A stretch of DNA of 64,000 nucleotides from NCBI GenBank assembly GCA_013396755.1, contig VWZF01000447.1, forward strand, positions 1 through 64,000. The letters are read 5' to 3'. Both the position numbers and the translations under genes were made by a program. The stretch comes from Sclerurus mexicanus. Its lineage: Eukaryota; Chordata; Aves; Passeriformes; Furnariidae. Positions 48,401 to 52,610 of this stretch are shown one piece after another (position 1 is the stretch's first letter; the number at the start of each line of letters is the position of its first letter). The notes under the pieces were generated by a model. That model did not search any database. It was not told the origin of the DNA and saw nothing but the letters and a program-made list of their open reading frames with translations.

Positions 48401-50383
48401 CTGCTATCAGCTATTTGGTCCAAGAGCTGGAGCACTCAAGTTCTTTGGTGGCTTAAATAACATCAGCCAAACATCTGCAGTGATCCTACAAGGCAGCTGT
48501 TGGCTGACCCTTTATCCTGGGAATGGCCCCACAGAAGCCTGGACTGCCTGGACACCCACTTGGGGTTCAGTGGGTAATGAGATGGCTGGGTGGTTCCAGT
48601 ACCTGAGTAATGATAAAACCAGAGCAACTTAGTCACAAACCCCACCTGTTGTCCATAACCCAACCTCTGCGTTAATAAAAATGGCACGCTTGGAGCTGGA
48701 AAATGCTGTGGCCACGCTGGAGCTTCCAGCTCTGGGGCTTAGTTATCGCCTCCCAGTCACAAACCCCACAAAAACTCCCAGTGGGGAAGCACTGGTCAAT
48801 ACCAGACATATTCACTGGTCTTCATTCTCCCCGCCCCTTCATTCTCCCACGGTGCATCAGATCTGCTGGCTCTTTGCAGGGAGCAACCTCCTCATGTTAC
48901 CCCATCGTTCCTGTTCCCACAGGATCGGCATTTCAGCATGGTGGAGTATCACGTTCCAGTCTCTGCAGGAGGGGTAGCAAACATCTTTGATCTCCTGGAA
49001 GGCAGCAAAGCAGCCTTCAACATCAGGCACTTCTCCGTGAGTCAGACGACGTTAGAGGAGGTAAGGAATTAAAATGTGTGACCATCCATTTAAAACTGCC
49101 AACAGGGGAGCAGACTGATGGTTACATATAATGGACTGCTGCACAAAATAGACTACATTTTGAAAGGGATTTCCATCTATATTCCTCCTGGGGGCACTTT
49201 ATCAGTACTGCTGCCTCCAGGTACCTGTGCTGGTGCTGGGAAAATGCACATGGAAAGCTGCCTGTAGCATAAAGGATCTGTTCTTCCCTCTGTCACTGCT
49301 GATTTCAGCAGCCTTGTGGGTGTGGATGAAGGGCAGGATTATCAATCACTCCCAAGTTCAGGGCTAGGCTTGCCACCAGACCTGGAAATTTGCTTCATTT
49401 CACTCTTTGGGTTGTAAATTCATTTAGCGTTACTTCAAACTTAACTTTGCGGTGAAGTCCTTTCCATTTTCCCTTGGAAGGATGCTCCCACTGGCATACA
49501 AATCTTGTAGGAAGCACATCAGCTGAAGGGACGCCACAAGGACTATCCAGGAGAAATCACCCCCTTGAGCAGCAGCACCTGAAATGCTAGGTTTGTCCCA
49601 GAGAGAGGAGCAGCCCTGTAGTCCTATGGCCTGTGACACGGTGACCTGGGGGGAGGTTCCTCAGTGTTGGTTTCATCAGGGACAGTGGCTGTGAGAGAAA
49701 CGAGCAGACAAAACGCAACAAACCCCCAGTTTTGCAGGAGGACAGCTTGGATTTGTGAACATGCCACTGTGATTGCAGGCGGTGTTCTAGTGAGAATACT
49801 TGGGCTACTAATTAGATCCCTTTCCAAGGGAGAGCACTAGGTGTGGTTTTATACCCCCATCTCTGCACGGTGCAGTTGTGCGTGCAGAGGTGCCAATGAC
49901 ACAGAGACAGATGGGGGCTTAAAGTAATAATGGACCTGTGTTATAGTGTGATCCAAATGAGCCTCCCCACGGGTATTACCTCGATGGTGCTGCTGGAACC
50001 TGAGCTGCAGGACAATTAGGCTTCATGCAGGAATGCCTGCCTTTGCACCCTGGGTGTCGATTCAGCAGTACAGGGATCTGCATCCATTTATTTACATTAG
50101 CCACTAGAAGACCAACATTTGCAATTCTCAAATCCAGCGTGAAGCCATCCCTGAGCACGCTCTCCAGGCTCAGTCACATGAACAGCCATTCCTTTTTTAT
50201 ATTCATTCATAGTATAAATTATTTATGCTGGCACGGACTGAGTGTTTTCCTTTGAACTTCTAGGTTTTCATCAACTTTGCTAAAGATCAAGCGGATCCTG
50301 ACGGCGCGGACGCGGGTCCTGATGTGACAGTGGACAGCTCTGACACAAGCAGCCAAGCTAGCACCATAAGCTCCATCTACTGA
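1..50383 (+). CDS. ABCA12: ABCA12, ABC subfamily A lipid transporter, 5'-partial gene (45 exons in window)
   Basis: This entry is the whole gene span; the coding exons w1-w45 are listed separately. Joined, they give 7203 coding bases from base 2, that is 2400 residues and a TGA stop. Domain order in the partial product is: luminal domain 1 (about 1-865), membrane helices (866-1082), a linker, NBD1 (about 1140-1390), a regulatory tail (to about 1500), helix 7 (about 1530-1555), luminal domain 2 (to about 1772), helices 8-12 (1773-2010), NBD2 (about 2050-2300) and a C-tail with VFINFA. This is the ABCA layout. Close agreement with recalled mammalian ABCA12 in membrane and ATPase regions, including the unusual SYGT signature in NBD2, favours ABCA12 over ABCA13 or ABCA1. 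The family moves glucosylceramide into lamellar granules of epidermal cells. The N-terminal ~200 residues, the promoter and the 5' exons lie outside the window. No frameshift or internal stop was found. Confidence 0.95.
1113..1228 (+). CDS. ABCA12: ABCA12 exon w2, luminal domain 1
   Basis: The acceptor is tatttttcag at 1103-1112. One base completes the split codon from w1, and residues 165-203 follow. It includes an NNSC sequon/cysteine and an acidic run ending in GELT. Two nearer AG sites (1125-1126 and 1148-1149) would each create an immediate stop, so this acceptor is the only one that keeps the frame. The donor is gacag|gtgatc, phase 1. Confidence 0.82.
1926..2032 (+). CDS. ABCA12: ABCA12 exon w3, luminal domain 1
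   Basis: The acceptor ccctgcacag precedes residues 203-239, a basic Lys/Gln-rich stretch with two sequons (NIT, NNT). The exon joins w2 in phase 1 and ends in phase 0 at aaa|gtgagt. It is short but bounded by good splice sites and keeps the frame. Confidence 0.82.
3481..3734 (+). CDS. ABCA12: ABCA12 exon w4, luminal domain 1
   Basis: Residues 240-324. It starts after cctttgaag and ends in phase 2 (tg|gtgagg). The peptide is helical and Leu/Gln-rich with three cysteines (LLCDYE, QLCQL, ELCGRG) that may form luminal disulfides. The third-position GC is higher than in the surrounding intron, as expected for coding sequence. Confidence 0.87.
3833..3945 (+). CDS. ABCA12: ABCA12 exon w5, luminal domain 1
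   Basis: Residues 324-361, separated from w4 by an intron of only 98 bases. The acceptor is ccaatgtag; one base completes a split Trp codon. Sequons NIT and NSS are present. It ends in phase 1 at caag|gtactc. Confidence 0.87.
4391..4515 (+). CDS. ABCA12: ABCA12 exon w6, luminal domain 1
   Basis: Residues 361-403 after acceptor tcttttacag. The peptide is an amphipathic, probably helical segment (KNVDQLKEDL) followed by sequons NTT and NSS. It enters in phase 1 and leaves in phase 0 at cag|gtacgt. Confidence 0.87.
5325..5498 (+). CDS. ABCA12: ABCA12 exon w7, luminal domain 1
   Basis: Residues 404-461 after acceptor gcaaatgcag. Both ends are phase 0. The peptide contains two cysteines (ESCSVH, EFCKLS) and a segment YILGVTLLRHLDVYNFLYK leading directly into w8. 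The donor is aag|gttagt. Confidence 0.87.
6382..6546 (+). CDS. ABCA12: ABCA12 exon w8, luminal domain 1
   Basis: Residues 462-516 after cctcttgtag. It is a Lys-rich helical stretch (KMLGLLTKMKYF, SLKKLRQSRK). Both ends are phase 0; donor aag|gtatgt. The ATG at its first codon is internal methionine, not a start. Confidence 0.87.
6697..6823 (+). repeat. CR1 LINE 3'-end fragment, intron w8
   Basis: It carries the CR1 3'-terminal pattern: acctggtctagtggaaggtg, then a gtccctgcccgtggcag block, then ctttaaggtcccttccca and aaaccattct. The orientation is +. It is an old, 5'-truncated copy with no coding capacity. Confidence 0.88.
7652..7853 (+). CDS. ABCA12: ABCA12 exon w9, luminal domain 1
   Basis: Residues 517-583 after ctcttctgcag. 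The peptide includes VLCNQEIT, one NSS sequon and a C-terminal YGIPHDS. It leaves in phase 1 at tcca|gtaagt. Confidence 0.88.
8424..8563 (+). CDS. ABCA12: ABCA12 exon w10, conserved end of luminal domain 1
   Basis: Residues 584-630. The motif TPFCLSFYLDLV followed by FLKPMVLGKILYTPDTP closely matches the corresponding mammalian ABCA12 segment as I recall it, and is among the strongest identifiers in the luminal half. The acceptor is ccccttgcag; it ends in phase 0 at aag|gtatgg. Confidence 0.93.
9120..9239 (+). CDS. ABCA12: ABCA12 exon w11, luminal domain 1
   Basis: Residues 631-670, phase 0 at both ends. It starts with the sequon SNAT, as in mammalian ABCA12, and includes NET. The acceptor is cttttgtag, the donor aag|gtgcga. 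Confidence 0.9.
10385..10475 (+). CDS. ABCA12: ABCA12 exon w12, luminal domain 1
   Basis: Residues 671-700 after acceptor tgtggatag. A short exon encoding an amphipathic helix (VQVFIKLMVDLDAAELLSQ). It enters in phase 0 and leaves in phase 1 at ctgg|gtgagt. Confidence 0.87.
11796..11975 (+). CDS. ABCA12: ABCA12 exon w13, luminal domain 1
   Basis: Residues 701-760 after ttttttcccag. It contains sequons NNT and NVS, the cysteine in SSCVSFNR, and a charged helix (DLEEMEKVAKELF). It leaves in phase 1 at gcaa|gtatgt. Confidence 0.9.
12326..12376 (-). repeat. Short CR1-like fragment in reverse orientation, intron w13
   Basis: The block tcacagaatcattgagattg followed by gaaaagacctttaagattct resembles the reverse complement of a CR1 3' end as commonly seen in bird genomes. 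Only about 50 bases are recognisable, so the call is tentative. Confidence 0.6.
13206..13521 (+). CDS. ABCA12: ABCA12 exon w14, membrane-proximal luminal domain 1
   Basis: Residues 761-865. Recognisable ABCA features are LPPVLNYTIRMS, IYSRAFIYIQDSIERAI and the membrane-proximal VQAMPYPCYNKD, which precedes transmembrane helix 2 across the family. Sequons NYT and NST are present. It leaves in phase 2 (at|gtaagt), splitting a Met codon completed in w15. Confidence 0.96.
13522..16050 (+). other. ABCA12: Intron w14, 2.5 kb
   Basis: It separates the luminal domain from helix 2. Apart from the T-rich tract near its 3' end I see no recognisable element, exon or RNA gene. The family sequence is continuous across the junction, so no exon is missing here. 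Confidence 0.85.
15881..15905 (+). repeat. T-rich tract, intron w14
   Basis: A run of thymines with two interrupting cytosines, about 150 bases before the acceptor of w15. It could be a retroposon poly(A) on the minus strand or a simple tract; I recognise no element beside it. Confidence 0.75.
16051..16165 (+). CDS. ABCA12: ABCA12 exon w15, transmembrane helix 2
   Basis: Residues 866-904 after ccttttacag. A hydrophobic helix (LPFALMAAWVLFIADF) is followed by the cytosolic VKTLVQEKDLRLYE, the coupling region typical of ABCA proteins. It ends in phase 0 at gag|gtaagg. Confidence 0.96.
17471..17800 (+). CDS. ABCA12: ABCA12 exon w16, transmembrane helices 3-5
   Basis: Residues 905-1014, phase 0 at both ends. 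It opens with YMKMMGVNASSHFIAWF, the conserved ABCA coupling motif. Three hydrophobic segments follow (around ECAVFLLITVTFLI, SLSIIAMSYFISVFF and SLVYILTFFPFIVLL), with FFNNTNIAAL between them. Near identity to mammalian ABCA12. Confidence 0.97.
18276..18345 (+). CDS. ABCA12: ABCA12 exon w17, between helices 5 and 6
   Basis: Residues 1015-1037 (SLLSPTAFSYASQYIARY...). This re-entrant luminal helix region is conserved in ABCA proteins. It follows tatcccccaag and ends in phase 1 at atag|gtatgt. The next intron is only 101 bases. Confidence 0.96.
18447..18581 (+). CDS. ABCA12: ABCA12 exon w18, transmembrane helix 6
   Basis: Residues 1038-1082. LQWDNIYKSP leads into the last helix of the first membrane domain (SFGWMCWLILIDSFIYFIL) and the cytosolic WYIRNVFPG. 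Phase 1 at both ends; acceptor ctttctgcag, donor ccag|gtaagg. Confidence 0.97.
19260..19415 (+). CDS. ABCA12: ABCA12 exon w19, linker from membrane domain 1 to NBD1
   Basis: Residues 1083-1134. RYGMAAPWYFPLLPSYW is the conserved start of the cytosolic linker. The rest is more variable than flanking exons and charged (MLRKEVTLSNKI). Phase 1 at both ends; the exit splits a Cys codon (t|gtatgt). Confidence 0.94.
20169..20346 (+). CDS. ABCA12: ABCA12 exon w20, NBD1 start with Walker A
   Basis: Residues 1135-1193. EPEPTDLTLGVSLHGITKVYG begins the ABC ATPase fold; the Walker A GHNGAGKT lies at 20315-20338. The His in second position is common in ABCA NBD1 and is not a defect. The acceptor is gtgccaaag; it leaves in phase 2 (at|gtatgt). 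Confidence 0.96.
21823..22041 (+). CDS. ABCA12: ABCA12 exon w21, NBD1 Q-loop and helical subdomain
   Basis: Residues 1194-1266. It contains LTGLFPTSSGTIFVYGKDI, the Q-loop in NMGVCMQHNVLFNYLT, and HLLLYGYIKVPHWSKEEL. One base completes an Ile codon at entry; it leaves in phase 2 (ag|gtataa). Confidence 0.97.
22671..22867 (+). CDS. ABCA12: ABCA12 exon w22, NBD1 signature and Walker B
   Basis: Residues 1267-1332. The canonical ABC signature LSGGMKRK is at 22723-22746. Walker B is RVVILDE, with catalytic Asp-Glu at 22795-22800, followed by the D-loop region PTTGVDP. All catalytic residues are intact. It leaves in phase 1 (aaag|gtacag). Confidence 0.98.
23266..23426 (+). CDS. ABCA12: ABCA12 exon w23, NBD1 H-loop
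   Basis: Residues 1333-1386. The switch histidine lies in ILSTHHLDEAEVLSDRI, followed by the conserved LKCCGSPFYLKETFG and the basic end TLTKKK. The acceptor is gctttccag; it ends in phase 0 at aag|gtttgt. Confidence 0.97.
24376..24600 (+). CDS. ABCA12: ABCA12 exon w24, regulatory domain 1
   Basis: Residues 1387-1461, phase 0 at both ends. The motifs IQSHLPEAYLKEDIGGEL and GCYGISNTTVEE are those of the regulatory domain that follows each ABCA NBD. The donor is gag|gtacga. Confidence 0.97.
25652..25775 (+). CDS. ABCA12: ABCA12 exon w25, linker to second half
   Basis: Residues 1462-1502. VFLNLTKE is the equivalent of the VFxNF motif of the second half. The remainder is a polar, probably disordered linker ending in FTDRD, a motif I also recall in the mammalian protein. 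The acceptor is tgctccatag; it leaves in phase 1 (acg|gtactc). Confidence 0.94.
27120..27372 (+). CDS. ABCA12: ABCA12 exon w26, transmembrane helix 7
   Basis: Residues 1503-1586. A cytosolic region (LLLKKTSALFIKRFHHTRRD) precedes helix 7 (FIAQVILPVLFVMAAMGL), and then the second luminal domain begins with SPSLYGTSDQ. The acceptor is tttgtacccag; it leaves in phase 2 (gg|gtgagt). Confidence 0.97.
28539..28625 (+). CDS. ABCA12: ABCA12 exon w27, luminal domain 2
   Basis: Residues 1587-1615. A short exon with sequon NET, the pattern FPGTDNTC and sequon NES. Cysteines here and in w28 probably pair in the luminal domain. The acceptor is tacatcttag; it leaves in phase 2 (tc|gtaagt). Confidence 0.93.
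29741..29834 (+). CDS. ABCA12: ABCA12 exon w28, luminal domain 2
   Basis: Residues 1616-1647. It includes WITSGNQ and a cysteine cluster (STCNCTDGIQ) continued by TCPQ in w29, corresponding to a Cys-rich knot in the mammalian protein. The acceptor is cctttttcag; it ends in phase 0 at cag|gtaatt. Confidence 0.93.
31319..31446 (+). CDS. ABCA12: ABCA12 exon w29, luminal domain 2
   Basis: Residues 1648-1689. TPPHRRTFST, a sequon in YNLTG, and TKDFLQKR match the mammalian arrangement. The acceptor is tctctgctcag; it leaves in phase 2 (ag|gtgagg), completed as Arg in w30. Confidence 0.95.
32272..32359 (+). CDS. ABCA12: ABCA12 exon w30, luminal domain 2
   Basis: Residues 1690-1719. YGGWSFGLPLT is a strongly conserved ABCA luminal motif, followed by PVPPNRTLTK with an NRT sequon. 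The acceptor is tttcacccag; it ends in phase 0 at aag|gtaact. Confidence 0.96.
33318..33423 (+). CDS. ABCA12: ABCA12 exon w31, luminal domain 2
   Basis: Residues 1720-1754. VWYNPEGYHSLPAYLNSLNN is a hallmark ABCA sequence, with sequon NET further on. The acceptor is attttgtgcag; it leaves in phase 1 (tatg|gtaagt) into the largest intron of the window. Confidence 0.97.
33838..33868 (+). repeat. Degenerate GT-rich simple repeat, intron w31
   Basis: An interrupted (TG)n stretch with ggg and ttt interruptions. Simple-sequence DNA only. Confidence 0.75.
35389..35540 (+). repeat. CT-rich tract and GGTTT-type simple repeat, intron w31
   Basis: A pyrimidine run of TTTC/CT units at 35389-35410 and, after about 90 ordinary bases, an irregular GGTTT/GGTTTT repeat at 35502-35540. 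Both are simple-sequence DNA. Confidence 0.75.
36866..36920 (+). CDS. ABCA12: ABCA12 exon w32, end of luminal domain 2
   Basis: Residues 1755-1772, only 55 bases. It encodes SAHPYPGGQSQEQ, matching the mammalian SHPYPG..DQEQ segment just before helix 8. The acceptor is ttttgtgtag; it leaves in phase 2 (at|gtaaga). It is too short to detect by open frame alone; family sequence and phase locate it. Confidence 0.93.
37290..37493 (+). repeat. CR1 LINE 3'-end fragment, intron w32
   Basis: The longest CR1 copy in the window. It includes aaggaattcttccctggcac, gcccagaggagccgtggctg, the ccaggttggac block, ggtgtccctgcccatggcag and ctttaaggtcccttccaacc. Orientation +. It lies just upstream of exon w33 and contributes no coding sequence. 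Confidence 0.92.
37610..37787 (+). CDS. ABCA12: ABCA12 exon w33, helix 8 and coupling region
   Basis: Residues 1773-1832. Helix 8 (IIVSMSVLVGYSITTASFVLY) is followed by the cytosolic motif EHQTKAKQLQHISGIG and the start of helix 9 (YWVTNFVYDL). The acceptor is cttcctccccag; it ends in phase 0 at ctg|gtaaat. Confidence 0.97.
37788..39584 (+). other. ABCA12: Intron w33, 1.8 kb
   Basis: It interrupts the coding of helix 9. It contains a hydrophobic open frame around 38311-38460 that is not part of the family sequence. No repeat was recognised. Confidence 0.8.
39585..39700 (+). CDS. ABCA12: ABCA12 exon w34, helices 9-10
   Basis: Residues 1833-1870. The hydrophobic VLFMVPIGLSAGVISAF continues helix 9; IPAFCNNSNLLAVFLLLLLF begins helix 10. 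The acceptor is catattgcag; it leaves in phase 2 (gg|gtaagt). Confidence 0.95.
40231..40373 (+). repeat. CR1 LINE 3'-end fragment, intron w34
   Basis: The same 3'-terminal blocks as the copies at 6697 and 37290 (cttggagcaacctggtctag, then the ctgcccatggcagg block, then ttccaactcaaaccattctg), ending in a degenerate short repeat typical of CR1 3' ends. Orientation +; ends about 80 bases before exon w35. Confidence 0.9.
40453..40612 (+). CDS. ABCA12: ABCA12 exon w35, helices 10-11
   Basis: Residues 1871-1924. YASFSWMYLLAGFF, then GMAFIVYVCVNLFFGINTI, both nearly identical to mammalian ABCA12. The acceptor is gatttctag; it ends in phase 0 at cag|gtagga. Confidence 0.97.
41834..42102 (+). CDS. 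ABCA12: ABCA12 exon w36, helix 12 region
   Basis: Residues 1925-2013. FPQFCFGYGLIELSQDQ is a strong ABCA motif. KAYGVDYPDKTFELDK and the last helix (LLAMFIQGTVFFALRLAV) follow. The acceptor is gttttttccag; it leaves in phase 2 (ca|gtaagt). Confidence 0.97.
42702..42912 (+). CDS. ABCA12: ABCA12 exon w37, start of NBD2
   Basis: Residues 2014-2084. The acidic EEDEDVQAERSRVE is the conserved ABCA leader to NBD2; DVVQLQNLTKIYHL and AVKNISLGIPAGE form the first strands. The acceptor is cctccccacag; it ends in phase 0 at gag|gtgagc. Confidence 0.97.
42913..44956 (+). other. ABCA12: Intron w37, 2.0 kb
   Basis: It separates the first strands of NBD2 from the Walker A exon. Its notable content is the 31-bp tandem array at 43881-44014; the rest shows no recognisable element. 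Confidence 0.85.
43881..44014 (+). repeat. 31-bp tandem repeat, about 4.3 copies, intron w37
   Basis: Units start at 43881, 43912, 43943, 43974 and 44005 (partial) with an exact 31-base period and no indels. Each contains cccatgt, tcactctgc and ttttrgggcag. Units 1-2 share ttttaggg and units 3-4 share ttttgggg, suggesting stepwise duplication. It is a minisatellite inside the intron before the Walker A exon of NBD2. Confidence 0.95.
44957..45066 (+). CDS. ABCA12: ABCA12 exon w38, NBD2 Walker A
   Basis: Residues 2085-2120. CFGLLGVNGAGKTTIFKML holds Walker A GVNGAGKT at 44972-44995. The end (RLRVQDHSG) is the variable part. The acceptor is cacaacccag; the exit is phase 2 (gg|gtatgg). Confidence 0.97.
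45567..45711 (+). CDS. ABCA12: ABCA12 exon w39, NBD2 Q-loop
   Basis: Residues 2121-2169. The Q-loop is in FGYCPQEDALDDLLTVEEH, followed by YYYARLHGIPERDIKG. The acceptor is cctcacacag; it ends in phase 0 at ggg|gtgagt. The following intron is 129 bases. Confidence 0.97.
45841..45975 (+). CDS. ABCA12: ABCA12 exon w40, NBD2 degenerate signature
   Basis: Residues 2170-2214. The ABC signature position reads SYGTN (45907-45921) in MCSYGTNRKLSTAL instead of LSGGQ-like. Mammalian ABCA12 also has SYGT here as I recall, so it is a family trait, not decay. The exon ends within Walker B (ILLL), phase 0 at ctg|gtgaga. Confidence 0.97.
47277..47380 (+). CDS. ABCA12: ABCA12 exon w41, NBD2 Walker B acid and D-loop
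   Basis: Residues 2215-2248. It starts exactly at the catalytic Asp-Glu of Walker B (47277-47282), then PSSGMDPNAKRHLWKIISEE and SVILTSH with the switch His. The acceptor is tttcccaacag; it leaves in phase 2 (ag|gtgggt). Confidence 0.98.
47640..47732 (+). CDS. ABCA12: ABCA12 exon w42, NBD2 C-terminal part
   Basis: Residues 2249-2279. MEECEALCTRLAIMVNGSF and CIGSLQHIKSR are standard ABCA NBD2 sequence. The acceptor is gtttttgcag; it leaves in phase 2 (ag|gtcagt). Confidence 0.97.
48167..48272 (+). CDS. ABCA12: ABCA12 exon w43, regulatory domain 2
   Basis: Residues 2280-2315. FGRGFTVKMHL opens the second regulatory domain; FMRSHFPNTCLK closes the exon. The acceptor is tctcccttag; it ends in phase 0 at aag|gtaaga. 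Confidence 0.96.
48923..49060 (+). CDS. ABCA12: ABCA12 exon w44, regulatory domain 2
   Basis: Residues 2316-2361. MVEYHVPVSAGGVANIFDLLE and FSVSQTTLEE match mammalian ABCA12. The acceptor is tgttcccacag; phase 0 at both ends, donor gag|gtaagg. Confidence 0.97.
50264..50383 (+). CDS. ABCA12: ABCA12 last exon w45, VFINFA motif and C-terminus
   Basis: It encodes the final 39 residues and a TGA stop at 50381-50383. It starts with VFINFAKDQ, the counterpart of the ABCA1 VFVNFA motif needed for function there. An acidic Ser/Thr-rich tail follows, with DTSSQASTIS shared with mammals. The last residues (SSIY) differ and the tail is several residues shorter than the human one as I recall it. The acceptor is gaacttctag. 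Confidence 0.96.
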   Translation, partial: VFINFAKDQADPDGADAGPDVTVDSSDTSSQASTISSIY

Positions 50384-50846
50384 GGGGACCCAACCACAAG
50401 GGATCATAGAACCTCAGGACAAGACCTGACAGCCCCTCGGGGTTCTTTGATTCTGGGATGGTGGTGATATACAGTCCCATTTTCTTAAAGTACTCTCTTT
50501 TTTTTTTGATATGCACTTAATTTGTAACTGGGAACATGGTGGGCATTTGAGACTGGCACTTGGTTACAGATCGGATTGGTGTTTGACGAAAGAGCAGCCC
50601 CAGGCTGCAGAGGAAAGCCCACGCTCCACTCCTTGCTCAGCAACAGACTTTCTGAGCGACCGTGCCAAAGCCCCTTGGTGGGGACAGGCTCCCCCCTGGT
50701 GAAAAGGGGCTCGTGGCCTTGCCCTGCCTCACAGGGGTGTTGTGAGGACGTAGGTGCTGTGTCCTGAGAGTCGCAAATGCCATTGGTGGGGGCCGTCTTT
50801 GGTGGTGACATAAAGCTTATCTGTATGTTTGGGTTATGTCAGCACA

Positions 50847-50898
50847 AATACAATTATTTTAAAAGTTAGCGCTTCCTGTGGGTTTGGTTTGTTCCTGT
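50847..50898 (+). promoter_or_regulatory. ABCA12: Candidate variant poly(A) signal with GT-rich downstream element
   Basis: AATACA (a known weaker variant hexamer) at 50847-50852 is followed within about 30 bases by a GT-rich stretch (tgtgggtttggtttgttcct at 50877-50896). This spacing fits cleavage-site architecture. It would give a 3'UTR of about 480 bases. Confidence 0.3.
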
Positions 50899-51965
50899 AG
50901 TTTATTCCAGCTCCGTGTAACTCGTCAAGTAAGTCCTCTGCTGTCACGCAGTTCCTGGCTCTTGGTACCCAGGGGAAGATCATTCCCCATGAGCCCTTTT
51001 CTCCTTTGGGTTGGCATTCAGGGCTGCTGTTACAGCTGAGGAACAGAACAGGGCAGGTGTTTTGGCTGAATCCTCTGACATGAAGGATTTTGCTTCCTGA
51101 GATGTGTTCCCCTGAGCACAGTAAAAGCAGTGGGCACCTCCCTTCCTCAGAAGACCTCCATCTCCCAGCAGCTCTGCCTCTCTGTGTCCTCTCCAGTGAC
51201 CCTCCTCCTCAGCCCCACGTGGTGGCTGCCCCCGTGACTCCAGAGCTGTGTTTTCCCACATAATAAGGCATCATTATCTTCTGCTTCAAAGGCTCTGCCT
51301 GCTGGCTTTCAGTGAGTCCTCTGCCTCCCTTTGAGCAGCAGCCCCCAGCAGCTGAGTTCAGCACACCAGCACACACATCCTGCTTTTCCCCCCAGAATCA
51401 TTAATAGAATAGTTTAATATGATTCTTTATCATATGTATCAGCATAAGGCCTCAAAGACTTGTTTTGGGTCAGGGCATTGGTGTATGTGGTGCTATTCAA
51501 GCACATAATGAACTTCAACTCTGAACTCAAAAAACCTGCTGGTAAAAGAGATTGCAGATAAAGCCTTACCTTGTAAGAGCTGGGGTGGCCCGTACAACTT
51601 ACCTGGGTTCACCCACACAGTTCCAGACAGGTGGTTTCCTTTTCCTTTTTTCTTCCCCCAAAACTAATTTGAGCCAAAGGAACCTTTGATGAAAGCTGCA
51701 ATGGCTCATCTTTCTCACCCTGATCATCAGAGTAGTTTGACTAGTTCAGCTACTATTTGATGCCATTTGAAGGAGTAGGTACTTTCAATATCAGGGGTGT
51801 CCAGGATTTTACAGTGGGATACTGAAGTTCAGGGTTTAGCTGCTGCAAAGAGGTCATGAATTCTCCTCAGTCTTGGTGTGAAGTTCTTACTGATAGCAGG
51901 AGGAGTTTTATTATGGATTGAAGGTATTGTCAAGCCTTGAATTATGCCTCAACCTGCTGACTGTA

Positions 51966-51971
51966 ATTAAA
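51966..51971 (+). promoter_or_regulatory. ABCA12: Candidate ATTAAA poly(A) signal
   Basis: The first strong variant hexamer after the stop, about 1.6 kb downstream. The downstream sequence is not strikingly GT-rich. Confidence 0.3.
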
Positions 51972-52370
51972 ACTGGGATTCAGCTTCTTTACAGAATGCA
52001 TTTGACACCTGCAGTTTATAAGTAACTGAAAAAGCTGCCCAGACATCCACTGTAGCTTCTATTATTATGTCTCCAGCTCTGCAAAGGCTCTTTTTTCTCA
52101 TTTTCATGGCATATCTTACACGGATCACAGTATAAAATTAAGCTTTTCTCTAATGGAGGGCTTGTGCTCCCTGCAAAGGACTCGGAGCATGAATGCCAAT
52201 GATTTAAATGCAGCCTTGTAATACCAATCAGAGTATTATTTTATTATGTCGATGGCTTTGCAACTGCCAATGAAAGATGGATCTTCAGACTCTGTCCAGA
52301 TGTATTTTACGTGTAATTGAGGGAGACTGATACAAGGCTATTCTTTTGTCCCTTTAGAGCCTACTAATCA

Positions 52371-52420
52371 AACAAAAAAAAAAACACACACACAAAAAAA
52401 AAACCAAAACAAAAAAAAAG
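52371..52420 (+). repeat. A-rich / CA simple repeat in 3' flank
   Basis: Three adenine runs separated by a short (CA)n and an ACCAAAAC spacer. It could be an internal A-rich patch of the 3'UTR or the tail of an old retroposed sequence; nothing recognisable lies directly 5' of it. Confidence 0.85.
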
Positions 52421-52604
52421 GAAGTGATTCATTGGAATACTTCAGCAAGTTGAAATTTAATTGAGTAAAATAGTTTTGAGAGGGAAAAAAAGCAAAAAGC
52501 ATCCTTTGAATTTCCACCCAGTTCTGGCATTAATAGAAACATCTGCTCCATGTGAAATGTGTCAGGGCCATGATATACACTCCCCGTTCTCACTTGCAGG
52601 TAGA

Positions 52605-52610
52605 AATAAA
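52605..52610 (+). promoter_or_regulatory. ABCA12: Candidate AATAAA poly(A) signal
   Basis: The first canonical hexamer after the stop, about 2.2 kb downstream. The T/G content after it is moderate. It could mark the distal end of the transcript. Confidence 0.3.

Larger units (their letters stand above)
50384..52610 (+). other. ABCA12: Probable ABCA12 3' untranslated region
   Basis: No coding potential follows the stop. No AATAAA occurs until 52605-52610; an ATTAAA lies at 51966-51971 and a weaker AATACA at 50847-50852. The true 3' end is therefore uncertain and may be any of these. The region around 52030-52330 is AT-rich and ordered-looking, without a recognisable repeat. Confidence 0.5.
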
